Shown: positions 18,735 to 35,291, numbered from the stretch's first letter. The stretch: 36,801 nucleotides of DNA from Enterobacter sichuanensis (GCF_002939185.1 NZ_POVL01000048.1:1-36801), one strand, 5' to 3'. Translations and numbers: made by a program. Notes: generated by a model not told the origin, from the sequence alone.

Positions 18735-18753
18735 CAATAAAAGGTTTTTATTG
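18735..18753. repeat. Tight hairpin CAATAAAA-GGT-TTTTATTG
   Basis: This perfect 8-bp palindrome with a 3-nt loop lies in the middle of the AT-rich gap. It is AT-only apart from the outer C-G pair, so it would be weak as RNA. Its role is unknown. Confidence 0.5.
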
Positions 18754-19004
18754 TGTACCGGGCTGTTTTGAAAATAGTTACGGTATTTTGCGTTTAATTT
18801 CATAAAGATAAATTTTCACGATTTGCGCCTTTGATAAATACAACCTTATCGCAAATGTGTGTTTTGTGATCCCGTGCACGCTTTATCGCCAACGTTTTCG
18901 CGCTGTTTGCAGTTTTGGTCGAAGGTTGGTGCTTTGCGCGAAAGTTAAAAAATAGCGGTGGGGAAAAATATTTAAACATTTATTCACCTTTTCGCTACTT
19001 AATG

Positions 19005-19033
19005 TTTGAAATCACGGGTGCGCACCGTATAAT
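19005..19033 (+). promoter_or_regulatory. atp operon promoter
   Basis: TATAAT at 19028-19033 is a perfect -10. TTGAAA at 19006-19011 (16-nt spacing) or TTTGAA (17-nt spacing) serves as the -35. The arrangement matches the main E. coli atpI promoter. Confidence 0.85.
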
Positions 19034-19123
19034 TTGACCGCTTTTTGATGCTTGACTCTGAGCCTTAAAGGACGTTTTATACGACACGCGGCATACCTCG
19101 AAGGGAGCAGGAGTAAAAACGTG

Positions 19124-20328
<1,205 letters not shown>

Positions 20329-20349
20329 TTTTTTACCAACACTACTACG

Positions 20350-20634
<285 letters not shown>

Positions 20635-20665
20635 TAAGCCACAGAAATTAAAGAGGTATTGTGCT

Positions 20666-21136
20666 GTGAACATGAACGCAACAATCCTCGGCCAGGCCAT
20701 CGCGTTTATTCTCTTTGTCTGGTTCTGCATGAAGTATGTATGGCCGCCTTTAATGGCTGCCATCGAAAAACGTCAGAAAGAAATTGCTGACGGTCTGGCT
20801 TCTGCAGAACGCGCTAAGAAAGATTTGGACCTTGCACAGGCCAACGCGACAGACCAGCTGAAAAAAGCGAAAGCGGAAGCTCAGGTTATCATCGAACAGG
20901 CTAACAAACGCCGTTCGCAGATCCTGGACGAAGCCAAAGCTGAAGCAGAACAGGAACGTACTAAGATCGTGACACAGGCTCAGGCTGAAATTGAAGCTGA
21001 GCGTAAACGTGCTCGTGAAGAACTGCGTAAGCAGGTTGCGATTCTGGCTGTTGCTGGCGCCGAGAAGATCATCGAACGTTCCGTGGATGAAGCTGCTAAC
21101 AGCGACATCGTGGACAAACTTGTCGCTGAACTGTAA
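20666..21136 (+). CDS. atpF: ATP synthase Fo subunit b (AtpF, GTG start)
   Basis: The product is the 156-residue peripheral-stalk subunit: one N-terminal membrane helix (about 5-25) followed by a long charged coiled coil rich in Ala, Glu and Lys that reaches F1. The start is GTG at 20666 (GTG AAC ATG AAC), which matches the E. coli length and is preceded by AGAGGT (20652-20657). The ATG two codons later would shorten it by two residues. Confidence 0.96.
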   Translation: MNMNATILGQAIAFILFVWFCMKYVWPPLMAAIEKRQKEIADGLASAERAKKDLDLAQANATDQLKKAKAEAQVIIEQANKRRSQILDEAKAEAEQERTKIVTQAQAEIEAERKRAREELRKQVAILAVAGAEKIIERSVDEAANSDIVDKLVAEL

Positions 21137-21150
21137 GGAGGGAGGGGCTG

Positions 21151-21684
21151 ATGTCTGAATTTGTTACGGTAGCTCGCCCCTACGCCAAAGCAGCTTTTGA
21201 CTTTGCTGTCGAACACCAAAATGTCGATCGCTGGCAGAATATGCTGGCGTTTGCCGCTGAGGTGACGAAAAACGAACAAATGGCCGAGTTGCTTTCCGGT
21301 GCGTTAGCACCTGAAACTCTCGCCGCGTCGTTTATCGCCGTGTGCGGAGAGCAACTGGATGCCTACGGCCAGAACCTGATCAAGGTGATGGCAGAAAATG
21401 GTCGTCTCCGTGTGCTCCCGGATGTTCTCGAGCAGTTTGAGCACTTACGTGCCCTTAGTGAAGCTACCGCTGAAGTTGAAGTCACTTCTGCGACTGAACT
21501 GAGTCATGAACAGCTTGCGAAAATTACCGCCGCGATGGAAAAACGTCTGTCACGCAAAGTTAAGCTGAATTGCAAAATCGATAAGTCTGTAATGGCAGGC
21601 GTAATCATCCGTTCGGGTGATATGGTCATTGATGGCAGCGTACGCGGCCGTCTTGAGCGCCTTGCAGACGTCTTGCAGTCTTAA
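21151..21684 (+). CDS. atpH: ATP synthase F1 subunit delta (AtpH)
   Basis: This 177-residue stator subunit links the b dimer to the top of the alpha3-beta3 head. It starts with [20 protein letters not shown], the N-terminal helical domain, and ends with the conserved block [22 protein letters not shown] strong AAGGAGGGAGG ribosome site lies between atpF and atpH. The gap to atpF is 14 nt. Confidence 0.97.
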   Translation: MSEFVTVARPYAKAAFDFAVEHQNVDRWQNMLAFAAEVTKNEQMAELLSGALAPETLAASFIAVCGEQLDAYGQNLIKVMAENGRLRVLPDVLEQFEHLRALSEATAEVEVTSATELSHEQLAKITAAMEKRLSRKVKLNCKIDKSVMAGVIIRSGDMVIDGSVRGRLERLADVLQS

Positions 21685-21696
21685 GGGGACTGGAGC

Positions 21697-23238
21697 ATGC
21701 AACTGAATTCCACCGAAATCAGCGAACTGATCAAGCAGCGCATTGCTCAGTTCAATGTTGTGAGCGAAGCTCACAACGAAGGTACTATTGTTTCTGTAAG
21801 TGACGGTGTTATCCGCATCCACGGCCTGGCCGATTGTATGCAGGGTGAGATGATTTCCCTGCCGGGTAACCGTTACGCTATCGCACTGAACCTGGAGCGC
21901 GACTCCGTAGGTGCCGTTGTGATGGGTCCATACGCTGACCTCGCCGAAGGCATGAAGGTTAAGTGTACTGGCCGTATTCTGGAAGTGCCGGTTGGCCGTG
22001 GCCTGCTGGGTCGCGTTGTTAACACCCTGGGTGCGCCAATCGACGGTAAAGGTCCGGTTGAGCACGATGGCTTCTCCCCAATCGAAGTTATCGCACCAGG
22101 CGTTATCGACCGTCAGTCCGTAGATCAGCCTGTTCAGACAGGTTATAAGTCCGTTGATGCCATGATCCCAATCGGTCGTGGTCAGCGTGAACTGATCATC
22201 GGTGACCGTCAGACCGGTAAAACCGCGATGGCAATCGACGCCATCATCAACCAGCGTGATTCCGGCATCAAATGCGTGTACGTGGCCATCGGCCAGAAAG
22301 CGTCCACCATTTCTAACGTGGTTCGTAAACTGGAAGAGCACGGCGCACTGGCTAACACCATTGTTGTTGTGGCGACTGCTTCTGAATCTGCTGCACTGCA
22401 ATACCTGGCACCATACGCCGGTTGCGCAATGGGCGAATACTTCCGTGACCGCGGTGAAGATGCACTGATCGTATACGATGACCTGTCTAAACAGGCTGTT
22501 GCTTATCGTCAGGTTTCCCTGCTGCTCCGTCGTCCACCTGGACGTGAAGCGTTCCCTGGCGACGTATTCTACCTCCACTCTCGTCTGCTGGAGCGTGCTT
22601 CCCGCGTTAACGCGGAATACGTCGAGAACTTCACCAAAGGTGAAGTGAAGGGTAAAACGGGCTCTCTGACCGCGCTGCCGATCATTGAAACCCAGGCGGG
22701 TGACGTTTCTGCGTTCGTTCCGACCAACGTAATCTCTATTACCGATGGTCAGATCTTCCTGGAAACCAACCTGTTTAACTCCGGTATTCGTCCGGCAGTT
22801 AACCCGGGTATCTCCGTATCCCGTGTAGGTGGTGCTGCTCAGACCAAGATCATCAAGAAACTGTCCGGTGGTATCCGTACCGCGCTGGCACAGTATCGTG
22901 AACTGGCTGCGTTCTCTCAGTTCGCATCCGATCTGGACGAAGCAACCCGTAAACAGCTGAGCCACGGTCAGAAAGTGACCGAGCTGCTGAAGCAGAAACA
23001 GTACGCACCAATGTCTGTTGCTCAGCAGGGCCTGGTACTGTTCGCGGCTGAACGCGGTTACCTCGAAGATGTGGAACTGGCGAAAATCGGTAGCTTCGAA
23101 GCCGCTCTGCTGGCTTACGCTGACCGTGATCACGCTCCGCTGATGCAAGAGATCAACCAGACCGGTGGCTATAACGACGAAATCGAAGGCAAGCTGAAAG
23201 CTATCCTCGATTCCTTCAAAGCAACCCAATCCTGGTAA
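21697..23238 (+). CDS. atpA: ATP synthase F1 subunit alpha (AtpA)
   Basis: The product is the 513-residue non-catalytic nucleotide-binding subunit. The N-terminal beta-barrel is followed by the Walker A motif GDRQTGKT (about 169-176), Walker B around DALIVYDDL, and the signature [11 protein letters not shown] carrying the arginine (about Arg376) that reaches the catalytic site in beta. Codon use is strongly biased, as expected for a highly expressed gene. A GC-rich hairpin separates it from atpG. Confidence 0.98.
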   Translation: MQLNSTEISELIKQRIAQFNVVSEAHNEGTIVSVSDGVIRIHGLADCMQGEMISLPGNRYAIALNLERDSVGAVVMGPYADLAEGMKVKCTGRILEVPVGRGLLGRVVNTLGAPIDGKGPVEHDGFSPIEVIAPGVIDRQSVDQPVQTGYKSVDAMIPIGRGQRELIIGDRQTGKTAMAIDAIINQRDSGIKCVYVAIGQKASTISNVVRKLEEHGALANTIVVVATASESAALQYLAPYAGCAMGEYFRDRGEDALIVYDDLSKQAVAYRQVSLLLRRPPGREAFPGDVFYLHSRLLERASRVNAEYVENFTKGEVKGKTGSLTALPIIETQAGDVSAFVPTNVISITDGQIFLETNLFNSGIRPAVNPGISVSRVGGAAQTKIIKKLSGGIRTALAQYRELAAFSQFASDLDEATRKQLSHGQKVTELLKQKQYAPMSVAQQGLVLFAAERGYLEDVELAKIGSFEAALLAYADRDHAPLMQEINQTGGYNDEIEGKLKAILDSFKATQSW

Positions 23239-23244
23239 TCGTCC

Positions 23245-23270
23245 GGCGGCTTGTCTCAGGACAAGCCGCC
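23245..23270 (+). other. atpA-atpG intercistronic hairpin
   Basis: GGCGGCTTGTC, loop TCAG, and GACAAGCCGCC form an 11-bp perfect stem starting 6 nt after the atpA stop and ending 19 nt before the atpG start. There is no U-run. It could limit atpG translation or protect the upstream message, fitting a 3:1 alpha:gamma need. Confidence 0.75.
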
Positions 23271-23289
23271 TGGCATTGAGGAGAAGCTC

Positions 23290-25567
<2,278 letters not shown>

Positions 25568-25587
25568 CGCCTTAATCGGAGGGTGAT

Positions 25588-26007
25588 ATGGCAATGACTT
25601 ACCACCTGGACGTCGTCAGCGCAGAGCAACAAATGTTCTCTGGTCTGGTCGAGAAAATCCAGGTAACGGGTAGTGAAGGTGAGCTGGGTATTTTCCCGGG
25701 TCACGCACCGCTGCTCACCGCCATTAAGCCTGGTATGATCCGCATCGTTAAACAGTTCGGTCACGAAGAGTTTATCTATCTGTCCGGCGGCATTCTTGAA
25801 GTGCAGCCTGGCAGTGTGACCGTTCTGGCCGATACCGCTATTCGTGGCCAGGATCTCGACGAAGCGCGAGCCCTGGAATCGAAGCGTAAGGCTGAAGAGC
25901 ACATTAGCAGCTCTCATGGTGACGTGGATTACGCTCAGGCGTCTGCGGAGCTGGCCAAAGCGATCGCGAAACTGCGCGTTATCGAGTTGACCAAAAAAGC
26001 GATGTAA
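25588..26007 (+). CDS. atpC: ATP synthase F1 subunit epsilon (AtpC)
   Basis: The product is a 139-residue rotor subunit and inhibitor. The N-terminal beta-sandwich (about 1-85; [17 protein letters not shown]) binds gamma and the c-ring. The C-terminal two-helix part (about 90-139; [12 protein letters not shown]...[14 protein letters not shown]) can extend to block ATP hydrolysis. It is the last gene of the operon and is followed by a strong terminator. Confidence 0.97.
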   Translation: MAMTYHLDVVSAEQQMFSGLVEKIQVTGSEGELGIFPGHAPLLTAIKPGMIRIVKQFGHEEFIYLSGGILEVQPGSVTVLADTAIRGQDLDEARALESKRKAEEHISSSHGDVDYAQASAELAKAIAKLRVIELTKKAM

Positions 26008-26027
26008 CACCGGCTTGAAAAGCACAA

Positions 26028-26061
26028 AAGCCAGTCTGGATCCCAGGCTGGCTTTTTTTTT
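26028..26061 (+). terminator. atp operon terminator
   Basis: AAGCCAGTCTGG and CCAGGCTGGCTT form a 12-bp stem with one T-G wobble and loop ATC, followed by an unbroken run of nine T. This is a classic intrinsic terminator. Confidence 0.92.
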
Positions 26062-26065
26062 GTCG

Positions 26066-26094
26066 CTTAATTCATGATGAAAAAGATGTAGAAT
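26066..26094 (+). promoter_or_regulatory. Candidate glmU promoter
   Basis: TAGAAT at 26089-26094 is a reasonable -10, with only a weak -35 (TTAATT, 26067-26072, 16-nt spacing). CTTAATTC and the near-complement GAATTTTAAG flank the core. In E. coli the glmU promoters are activated by NagC. A NagC site is plausible here but not proven. Confidence 0.4.
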
Positions 26095-26145
26095 TTTAAG
26101 CATCAAACGTTTTTACTTCTCACTCAAACTACCGTCAGGATGCGT

Positions 26146-27516
26146 ATGTCAAACAGTGCGATGAGCGTGGTGATCCTTGCCGCAGGCAAAGGTACCCGCA
26201 TGTATTCCGATCTGCCTAAAGTGCTTCATACACTGGCAGGAAAGCCAATGGTGCAGCATGTCATTGATGCCGCTAATGAATTGGGCGCCCGTCAGGTTCA
26301 CCTGGTCTACGGCCACGGTGGCGATCTCCTTAAAAAGACGCTAAGCGACGACAAGCTCAACTGGGTACTTCAGGCTGAACAGCTGGGTACTGGTCATGCA
26401 ATGCAGCAGGCCGCACCGTTCTTTGCGGATGACGAAGACATTCTGATGCTGTACGGCGACGTCCCGCTGATCGCTACCGATACGCTGACGCGTCTGCGCG
26501 ACGCCAAACCGCAAGGCGGTATTGGTTTGTTAACCGTCGTGCTGGACGATCCAACCGGCTACGGTCGAATTACGCGTGAAAACGGCAACGTAACGGGGAT
26601 CGTTGAACACAAAGATGCCAGCGACGAACAGCGCGAGATTCAGGAGATCAACACCGGTATCCTGATTGCTAATGGTGCTGATTTAAAACGCTGGTTGTCG
26701 AAACTCAACAACAACAACGCGCAGGGTGAATACTACATCACCGACATCATTGCGATGGCGTACCAGGAAGGGCGCGAGATTGTGGCGGTACAACCGGCAC
26801 GTATCAGCGAAACCGAAGGGGTGAACAACCGTCTTCAACTTTCCCGTCTTGAGCGCGTTTATCAGTCCGAACAGGCCGAGAAACTCCTTCTGGCTGGCGT
26901 GATGCTGCGCGATCCGGCACGTTTCGACCTGCGTGGCACGTTATCTCACGGGCGCGACGTTGAAATTGATACTAACGTTATCCTGGAAGGTCATGTCACG
27001 CTGGGCAACCGCGTCAAAATTGGTGCTGGCTGTGTGATTAAAAACAGCGTCATCGGTGACGATTGCGAAATTAGCCCCTACAGCGTGGTGGAAGATGCCC
27101 GTCTGGATGCGGCTTGTACCATTGGTCCATTTGCACGTCTGCGTCCTGGCGCTGAGCTGCTGGAAGGCGCTCACGTGGGTAACTTCGTTGAGATGAAAAA
27201 AGCGCGTCTGGGTAAAGGCTCAAAAGCCGGTCATTTAACCTATCTGGGCGACGCGGAAATTGGTGACAACGTCAATATTGGCGCAGGCACAATCACCTGT
27301 AACTATGACGGCGCGAATAAGTTTAAAACCATCATCGGTAATGATGTGTTCGTTGGCTCCGACACCCAGCTGGTGGCACCGGTGACTGTGGGTAACGGCG
27401 TAACGATTGCTGCCGGAACGACGGTGACACGTGACGTCGCGGATAACGAGCTGGTATTAAGCCGCGTACCGCAGGTGCACAAGCAGGGCTGGAAACGCCC
27501 GGTGAAGAAAAAGTAA
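26146..27516 (+). CDS. glmU: Bifunctional GlcN-1-P acetyltransferase / GlcNAc-1-P uridyltransferase GlmU
   Basis: This 456-residue cytoplasmic enzyme makes UDP-GlcNAc for peptidoglycan and LPS. The N-terminal nucleotidyltransferase has the signature LAAGKGTRM (11-19). The C-terminal left-handed beta-helix shows hexapeptide repeats ([21 protein letters not shown]...), with the catalytic His363 in AGHLTYLGD. The start at 26146 gives the E. coli length; an ATG two codons upstream is in frame, but the AGGA ribosome site is better placed for 26146. It is followed by glmS. Confidence 0.97.
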   Translation: MSNSAMSVVILAAGKGTRMYSDLPKVLHTLAGKPMVQHVIDAANELGARQVHLVYGHGGDLLKKTLSDDKLNWVLQAEQLGTGHAMQQAAPFFADDEDILMLYGDVPLIATDTLTRLRDAKPQGGIGLLTVVLDDPTGYGRITRENGNVTGIVEHKDASDEQREIQEINTGILIANGADLKRWLSKLNNNNAQGEYYITDIIAMAYQEGREIVAVQPARISETEGVNNRLQLSRLERVYQSEQAEKLLLAGVMLRDPARFDLRGTLSHGRDVEIDTNVILEGHVTLGNRVKIGAGCVIKNSVIGDDCEISPYSVVEDARLDAACTIGPFARLRPGAELLEGAHVGNFVEMKKARLGKGSKAGHLTYLGDAEIGDNVNIGAGTITCNYDGANKFKTIIGNDVFVGSDTQLVAPVTVGNGVTIAAGTTVTRDVADNELVLSRVPQVHKQGWKRPVKKK

Positions 27517-27522
27517 CAACAA

Positions 27523-27591
27523 GGCGGGTGGCGCTACGCTTACCCGCCCTACGATTGAGTAGGCCTGATAAGGCGTAGCCGTCATCAGGCA
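27523..27591. repeat. BIME in glmU-glmS gap
   Basis: The first REP arm at 27523-27552 has GGCGGGT and ACCCGCC around GGCGCTACGCTT. The second at 27560-27591 pairs GCCTGAT with ATCAGGC around AAGGCGTAGCCGTC. It starts 6 nt after the glmU stop, so it may protect the processed glmU message from 3' exonucleases. Confidence 0.85.
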
Positions 27592-27741
27592 AACCCGGGT
27601 GAGGAGATAAATATATATCTCCCCCCACAGGCAGTACCCATAAAAATAACCCCACTCTCTACAAGGCTCGGGGCGCCCGGAAAGGGCAAATACAGGTCAG
27701 CGACAACGCAGGCATCATGCCTAAATTCGGAATCTAAAATT
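27592..27741 (+). promoter_or_regulatory. glmS leader
   Basis: This 150-nt leader follows the BIME. It includes the inverted repeat AGGCAT-C-ATGCCT (27710-27722) close upstream of the start, and CGGAATC as a weak ribosome site. In E. coli the glmUS transcript is cut by RNase E at the glmU stop, and the sRNA GlmZ with Hfq opens the glmS leader. The same position and the poor ribosome site suggest the same control; the pairing itself was not tested. Confidence 0.55.
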
Positions 27742-29571
27742 ATGTGTGGAATTGTTGGCGCAGTTGCGCAGCGTGATATTGCTGAAATCCTTCTCGAAGG
27801 TTTACGTCGTCTGGAATACCGTGGTTACGACTCTGCCGGTCTGGCTGTTGTCGATGCAGAAGGTCATATGACCCGTCTGCGTCGTCTCGGTAAAGTGCAG
27901 ATGCTGGCCCAGGCCGCGGAAGAACATCCGCTGCACGGTGGTACCGGTATTGCGCACACCCGCTGGGCGACGCACGGCGAACCGTCAGAAGGCAACGCGC
28001 ACCCGCATGTGTCTGAACACATCGTGGTGGTGCATAACGGCATTATCGAAAACCACGAACCGCTGCGCGAAGAACTGAAAGTGCGTGGCTATACCTTCGT
28101 CTCTGAAACCGACACCGAAGTGATTGCTCACCTGGTGCACTGGGAGCTGGAGCAGGGCGGTACACTGCGTGACGCGGTGCTGCGTGCTATCCCTCAGCTG
28201 CGCGGTGCGTACGGTACGGTGATCATGGACTCCCGCGACCCGTCCACGCTGCTGGCCGCGCGTTCCGGTAGTCCAATGGTTATCGGTCTGGGTATGGGTG
28301 AAAACTTTATCGCCTCTGACCAGCTGGCACTTCTGCCGGTGACCCGTCGCTTTATCTTCCTGGAAGAGGGTGATATCGCGGAAGTGACCCGCCGCAGCGT
28401 GACCGTATTCGATACCAAAGGCGAGCAGGTGAAACGCCAGGAGATCGAATCTAACCTGCAGTACGACGCGGGCGACAAAGGCGCTTATCGTCACTACATG
28501 CAGAAAGAGATTTACGAGCAGCCAAACGCCATCAAAAATACCCTGACCGGGCGCATTAGCCACGGTGAAGTGGATCTGAGTGAGCTGGGTGCTAACGCGA
28601 ACGAACTGCTCAGCAAGGTTGAGCACATTCAGATCGTAGCCTGCGGCACCTCCTACAACTCCGGTATGGTCTCTCGTTACTGGTTTGAATCCCTGGCGGG
28701 CGTGCCGTGCGACGTCGAAATCGCCTCGGAATTCCGCTACCGCAAATCCGCGGTGCGTCGCAACAGTCTGATGATCACCCTTTCTCAGTCTGGTGAAACG
28801 GCAGATACTCTGGCCGCGCTGCGTCTCTCAAAAGAGCTGGGTTACCTGGGCTCTCTGGCCATCTGCAACGTTCCGGGCTCTTCGCTGGTGCGTGAATCCG
28901 ATCTGGCGCTGATGACCAAAGCCGGTACTGAAATCGGCGTGGCCTCTACCAAAGCGTTTACTACTCAACTGACGGTTCTGCTGATGCTGGTGGCGAAACT
29001 GGCGCGTCTGAAAGGTGAAGATGCCTCTGTTGAGCATGACATCGTTCATGGTCTGCAGGCGCTGCCGAGCCGTATTGAGCAGATGCTCTCCCAGGACAAA
29101 CGCATTGAGCGGCTTTCGGAAGATTTCTCTGACAAACATCACGCCCTGTTCCTGGGCCGTGGCGATCAGTATCCGATTGCGCTGGAAGGCGCGCTGAAAC
29201 TGAAAGAGATCTCTTACATCCACGCTGAAGCCTATGCGGCAGGCGAGCTGAAACACGGTCCGCTGGCGCTGATTGATGCTGATATGCCGGTCATCGTTGT
29301 AGCACCTAACAACGAACTGCTGGAAAAACTGAAATCTAACATCGAAGAAGTGCGCGCCCGCGGTGGTGTCCTGTACGTCTTCGCCGACAAAGATGCCGGT
29401 TTTGTCAGCAACGACAACATGCACATCATTGAGATGCCGCATGTGGAAGAGGTTATTGCCCCGATCTTCTACACCGTTCCGCTGCAGCTGCTGGCCTATC
29501 ACGTTGCGCTGATCAAAGGCACTGACGTTGACCAGCCGCGTAACCTGGCGAAATCTGTCACCGTAGAATAA
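27742..29571 (+). CDS. glmS: Glucosamine-6-phosphate synthase GlmS
   Basis: The product has 609 residues, the E. coli length. It is an L-glutamine:D-fructose-6-phosphate aminotransferase and makes the first amino sugar of the cell envelope pathway. Residue 2 is the nucleophile Cys (MCGIVGA), exposed by Met removal. The glutaminase domain covers about 2-240. Two SIS isomerase domains follow, with CGTSYNSG near residue 300 and [11 protein letters not shown]. The C-terminal tail LAKSVTVE includes the conserved Lys. It is second in glmUS and ends before a strong terminator. Confidence 0.97.
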   Translation: MCGIVGAVAQRDIAEILLEGLRRLEYRGYDSAGLAVVDAEGHMTRLRRLGKVQMLAQAAEEHPLHGGTGIAHTRWATHGEPSEGNAHPHVSEHIVVVHNGIIENHEPLREELKVRGYTFVSETDTEVIAHLVHWELEQGGTLRDAVLRAIPQLRGAYGTVIMDSRDPSTLLAARSGSPMVIGLGMGENFIASDQLALLPVTRRFIFLEEGDIAEVTRRSVTVFDTKGEQVKRQEIESNLQYDAGDKGAYRHYMQKEIYEQPNAIKNTLTGRISHGEVDLSELGANANELLSKVEHIQIVACGTSYNSGMVSRYWFESLAGVPCDVEIASEFRYRKSAVRRNSLMITLSQSGETADTLAALRLSKELGYLGSLAICNVPGSSLVRESDLALMTKAGTEIGVASTKAFTTQLTVLLMLVAKLARLKGEDASVEHDIVHGLQALPSRIEQMLSQDKRIERLSEDFSDKHHALFLGRGDQYPIALEGALKLKEISYIHAEAYAAGELKHGPLALIDADMPVIVVAPNNELLEKLKSNIEEVRARGGVLYVFADKDAGFVSNDNMHIIEMPHVEEVIAPIFYTVPLQLLAYHVALIKGTDVDQPRNLAKSVTVE

Positions 29572-29580
29572 TCCCTCCAG

Positions 29581-29606
29581 GCTCCACCTTCGGGTGGAGC
29601 TTTTTT
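29581..29606 (+). terminator. glmS terminator
   Basis: GCTCCACC, tetraloop TTCG, and GGTGGAGC form an 8-bp perfect stem followed by six T, 9 nt after the glmS stop. It is a textbook intrinsic terminator. Confidence 0.95.
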
Positions 29607-29650
29607 ACCCCGCCTGGTTTGTTTTTAATCAATCCTTTCACATTTTTATT

Positions 29651-29667
29651 GATGACAATTTGTCATC
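29651..29667. repeat. Palindrome GATGACAA-T-TTGTCATC upstream of pstS
   Basis: A perfect 8-1-8 inverted repeat lies about 120 bp upstream of the pstS Pho boxes. Its half site TTGTCAT equals one PhoB 7-mer, but the arms are inverted rather than direct. Its role is unknown. Confidence 0.55.
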
Positions 29668-29784
29668 TTCAGCTACTTTTTCAGTGTCACATAAAGAAAA
29701 TATTTCTGAAAACGTCTTGTCATAAAAGCGGCTAACACGATGAAAATTAAGCTTTCTTTTGCTGGTTTTTAAGTGAAATTTCCA

Positions 29785-29824
29785 TTGTCATAAAACTGTC
29801 ATAATTCGTACATTTATCTGTCAC
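29785..29824 (+). promoter_or_regulatory. Tandem Pho boxes of pstS
   Basis: Four 7-nt units at 11-nt spacing, TTGTCAT, CTGTCAT, CGTACAT and CTGTCAC (29785, 29796, 29807 and 29818), make two adjacent Pho boxes. PhoB~P binds such repeats and replaces -35 recognition. A -10-like TATTTT follows at 29835-29840. The arrangement is nearly that of E. coli pstS, so the operon should be induced by phosphate starvation. Confidence 0.93.
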
Positions 29825-29858
29825 CTGTTTGTCCTATTTTGCTCATCGTAGCCACTAA

Positions 29859-30932
<1,074 letters not shown>

Positions 30933-30953
30933 CAGGATATATTTAACGAAGAT

Positions 30954-31025
30954 GGCGGGTGGCGCTGCGCTTACCCGCCCTACGGTTTACTCTGTAGGCC
31001 CGGTAAGCGTCAGCGCCACCGGGCA
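30954..31025. repeat. BIME in pstS-pstC gap
   Basis: REP arm one at 30954-30983 has GGCGGGT and ACCCGCC. The inverted arm at 30994-31025 has GCCCGGT and ACCGGGC around AAGCGTCAGCGCC. It lies within the operon, where it can stabilise pstS mRNA and reduce read-through. Confidence 0.88.
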
Positions 31026-31057
31026 TATTCGTAAAAACGTCTCAAACAGAAGAGTAA

Positions 31058-32910
<1,853 letters not shown>

Positions 32911-32917
32911 TTTTTTA

Positions 32918-32940
32918 CGGCGCGGCAGCTCGCGGCGCCG
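32918..32940 (+). other. pstA-pstB intercistronic hairpin
   Basis: CGGCGC (32918-32923) and GCGCCG (32935-32940) form a 6-bp GC-only stem with an 11-nt loop just before the pstB ribosome site (GAGGAA). It may modulate the expression of pstB relative to the permeases. Confidence 0.5.
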
Positions 32941-32945
32941 AATGA

Positions 32946-33731
<786 letters not shown>

Positions 33732-33757
33732 TTTGCCTCAGTGCATGTGGAGAAACC

Positions 33758-34483
33758 ATGGACAACCTCAATCTTAATAAACACATTTCAGGCCAGTTCA
33801 ACGCAGAGCTGGAAAGTATTCGCACGCAGGTGATGACCATGGGTGGCATGGTTGAGCAGCAGCTTTCGGATGCGATTACGGCAATGCATAACCAGGACAG
33901 CGAGCTGGCGAAGCGCGTCATAGAAGGCGATAAAAACGTCAATATGATGGAAGTGGCTATCGATGAAGCCTGCGTGCGCATTATCGCGAAACGTCAGCCG
34001 ACGGCGAGCGATCTGCGTCTGGTGATGGCCATCATCAAAACCATCGCCGAGCTGGAACGTATTGGTGACGTGGCGGATAAAATCTGCCGCACGGCGCTGG
34101 AGAAATTCTCTCAGCAGCATCAGCCGCTGCTGGTGAGCCTGGAGTCGCTGGGTCGCCACACCGTGCAGATGCTGCACGACGTGCTGGATGCCTTTGCGCG
34201 TATGGATCTTGACGAAGCGGTGCGTATCTACCGTGAAGACAAGAAAGTCGACCAGGAGTATGAAGGCATTGTGCGCCAGCTGATGACCTACATGATGGAA
34301 GATTCACGCACGATTCCAAGCGTACTGACGGCCTTGTTCTGTGCGCGCTCTATCGAGCGTATCGGTGACCGCTGCCAGAACATTTGCGAATACATTTTCT
34401 ACTTCGTGAAAGGTCAGGACTTCCGTCACGTGGGCGGCGACGAGCTGGACAAGCTGCTGGCGGGTAAAGATCCGAAAGAGTAG
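33758..34483 (+). CDS. phoU: Phosphate signalling protein PhoU
   Basis: The start at 33758 ([14 protein letters not shown]) gives 241 residues, the E. coli length, with a GGAG site upstream; a longer in-frame start inside the pstB end is unlikely. This cytoplasmic protein is built of two three-helix repeats. Acidic metal-binding motifs are visible in [11 protein letters not shown] and [11 protein letters not shown]. It links PstSCAB to PhoR and turns the Pho regulon off under phosphate excess. It is last in the operon. Confidence 0.97.
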
Positions 34484-34499
34484 TAATACAGGTGAATAT

Positions 34500-34568
34500 G
34501 CCCGGTGGCGCTGCGCTTACCGGGCCTGCGAACCCTGTAGGCCGGATAAGCGTTAGCGCCATCCGGCT
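34500..34568. repeat. BIME between phoU and yieH
   Basis: REP arm one at 34500-34529 has GCCCGGT and ACCGGGC. The inverted arm at 34537-34568 has GCCGGAT and ATCCGGC around AAGCGTTAGCGCC. The second arm is followed by TTTGTTTTTT, so it can also act as the rightward terminator of the pst operon. Confidence 0.88.
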
Positions 34569-34576
34569 TTGTTTTT

Positions 34577-35242
34577 TCAGCGAGTAATATTCCAACCGCG
34601 TGCCTTCCACAATTCCGGCAATTGTGCCAGATCGGTAAAAGTCGTCACTTTTGGATGACCGATCGGCTTGTTGTGCGGGTCGGCGCAGAAGTAAAACACC
34701 TCCATCCCCGCATCAATCCCCGACTGCGCGCCCGCAGAGGAGTCGTCCACCAGAATGCAGTTTTCTACATTCACGTTCATCGCTTTTGCCGCATGGAACA
34801 TCAGCGCCGGATCGGGCTTCCAGCGCTGGATATCGTAGCCGCTGAACAGCTTTTCCGGGAAATGGTGCAACATCTCAAGCTTGCCGAGCGAGTGCTGCAT
34901 TTTGCTGACCGGTCCGTTAGACACCACGCAGATCGGTACCGTCATGGCATCCAGCAGTGCATTTGCCCCCGGAATGACTTCCAGCTCTGAATCAAACAGG
35001 CGAGCGACCTCGGCGCGGTACACCGGTTCCAGATCCGCTTTCGCCAGGTCAACACCGTGTTCTTCGTTAATGATGTCGATGATCTCGTAGAGCTTTACGC
35101 CCTTAAAGCGTTTAAACACCTCTTCGAGCGCCAGCGTAATGCCAAATTCCTGGAACATGGTGACATACGCGCGGGAACAAATGACCTCACTGTCGACCAG
35201 CGTACCGTCGCAGTCGAAAAATACCGCTTCAATTCCGGACAT
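34577..35242 (-). CDS. yieH: HAD-family phosphatase YieH (6-phosphogluconate phosphatase)
   Basis: The start at 35242 (MSGIEAVFFDCDG) gives 221 residues, as in E. coli. Motif I is DCDGT with nucleophile Asp10 and acid/base Asp12. Motif II SNGP lies near residue 108, motif III Lys is in RWKPDP, and motif IV is VDDSSAGAQSG. The cap domain is the beta-PGM type. E. coli YieH hydrolyses 6-phosphogluconate and related sugar phosphates in vitro. It converges on phoU and diverges from adeP. Confidence 0.93.
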   Translation of the reverse strand: MSGIEAVFFDCDGTLVDSEVICSRAYVTMFQEFGITLALEEVFKRFKGVKLYEIIDIINEEHGVDLAKADLEPVYRAEVARLFDSELEVIPGANALLDAMTVPICVVSNGPVSKMQHSLGKLEMLHHFPEKLFSGYDIQRWKPDPALMFHAAKAMNVNVENCILVDDSSAGAQSGIDAGMEVFYFCADPHNKPIGHPKVTTFTDLAQLPELWKARGWNITR

Positions 35243-35259
35243 GCCTTTCCCTTTTAACA

Positions 35260-35275
35260 AGTTTAACGTTTACGT
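35260..35275. promoter_or_regulatory. Weak PurR-like box
   Basis: AGTTTAACGTTTACGT matches 11 of 16 positions of the PurR palindrome ACGCAAACGTTTGCGT, with a well-conserved centre and right half. It lies 17 bp upstream of the yieH start and 32 bp (centre to centre) from a stronger box. Confidence 0.35.
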
Positions 35276-35291
35276 ACCGCCGTTTACCGGA

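Larger units (their letters stand above)
18508..19123 (+). promoter_or_regulatory. rsmG-atpI gap: AT-rich, inverted repeats, atp promoter
   Basis: This 616-bp stretch has no credible gene. It is much more AT-rich than its neighbours and contains five inverted repeats: 18531-18540/18556-18565 (10 bp), 18589-18596/18622-18629 (8 bp), 18735-18742/18746-18753 (8 bp), 18896-18903/18936-18943 (8 bp) and 18974-18980/19001-19007 (7 bp). The last flanks the -35 of the atp promoter. Apart from the promoter I cannot assign functions. Confidence 0.6.

Noticed and set aside
18851..18885. Possible CRP site (TGTGATCCCGTGCACG) upstream of atpI
   Set aside because: Only one half site matches the consensus. 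The other half is too weak to support a call.
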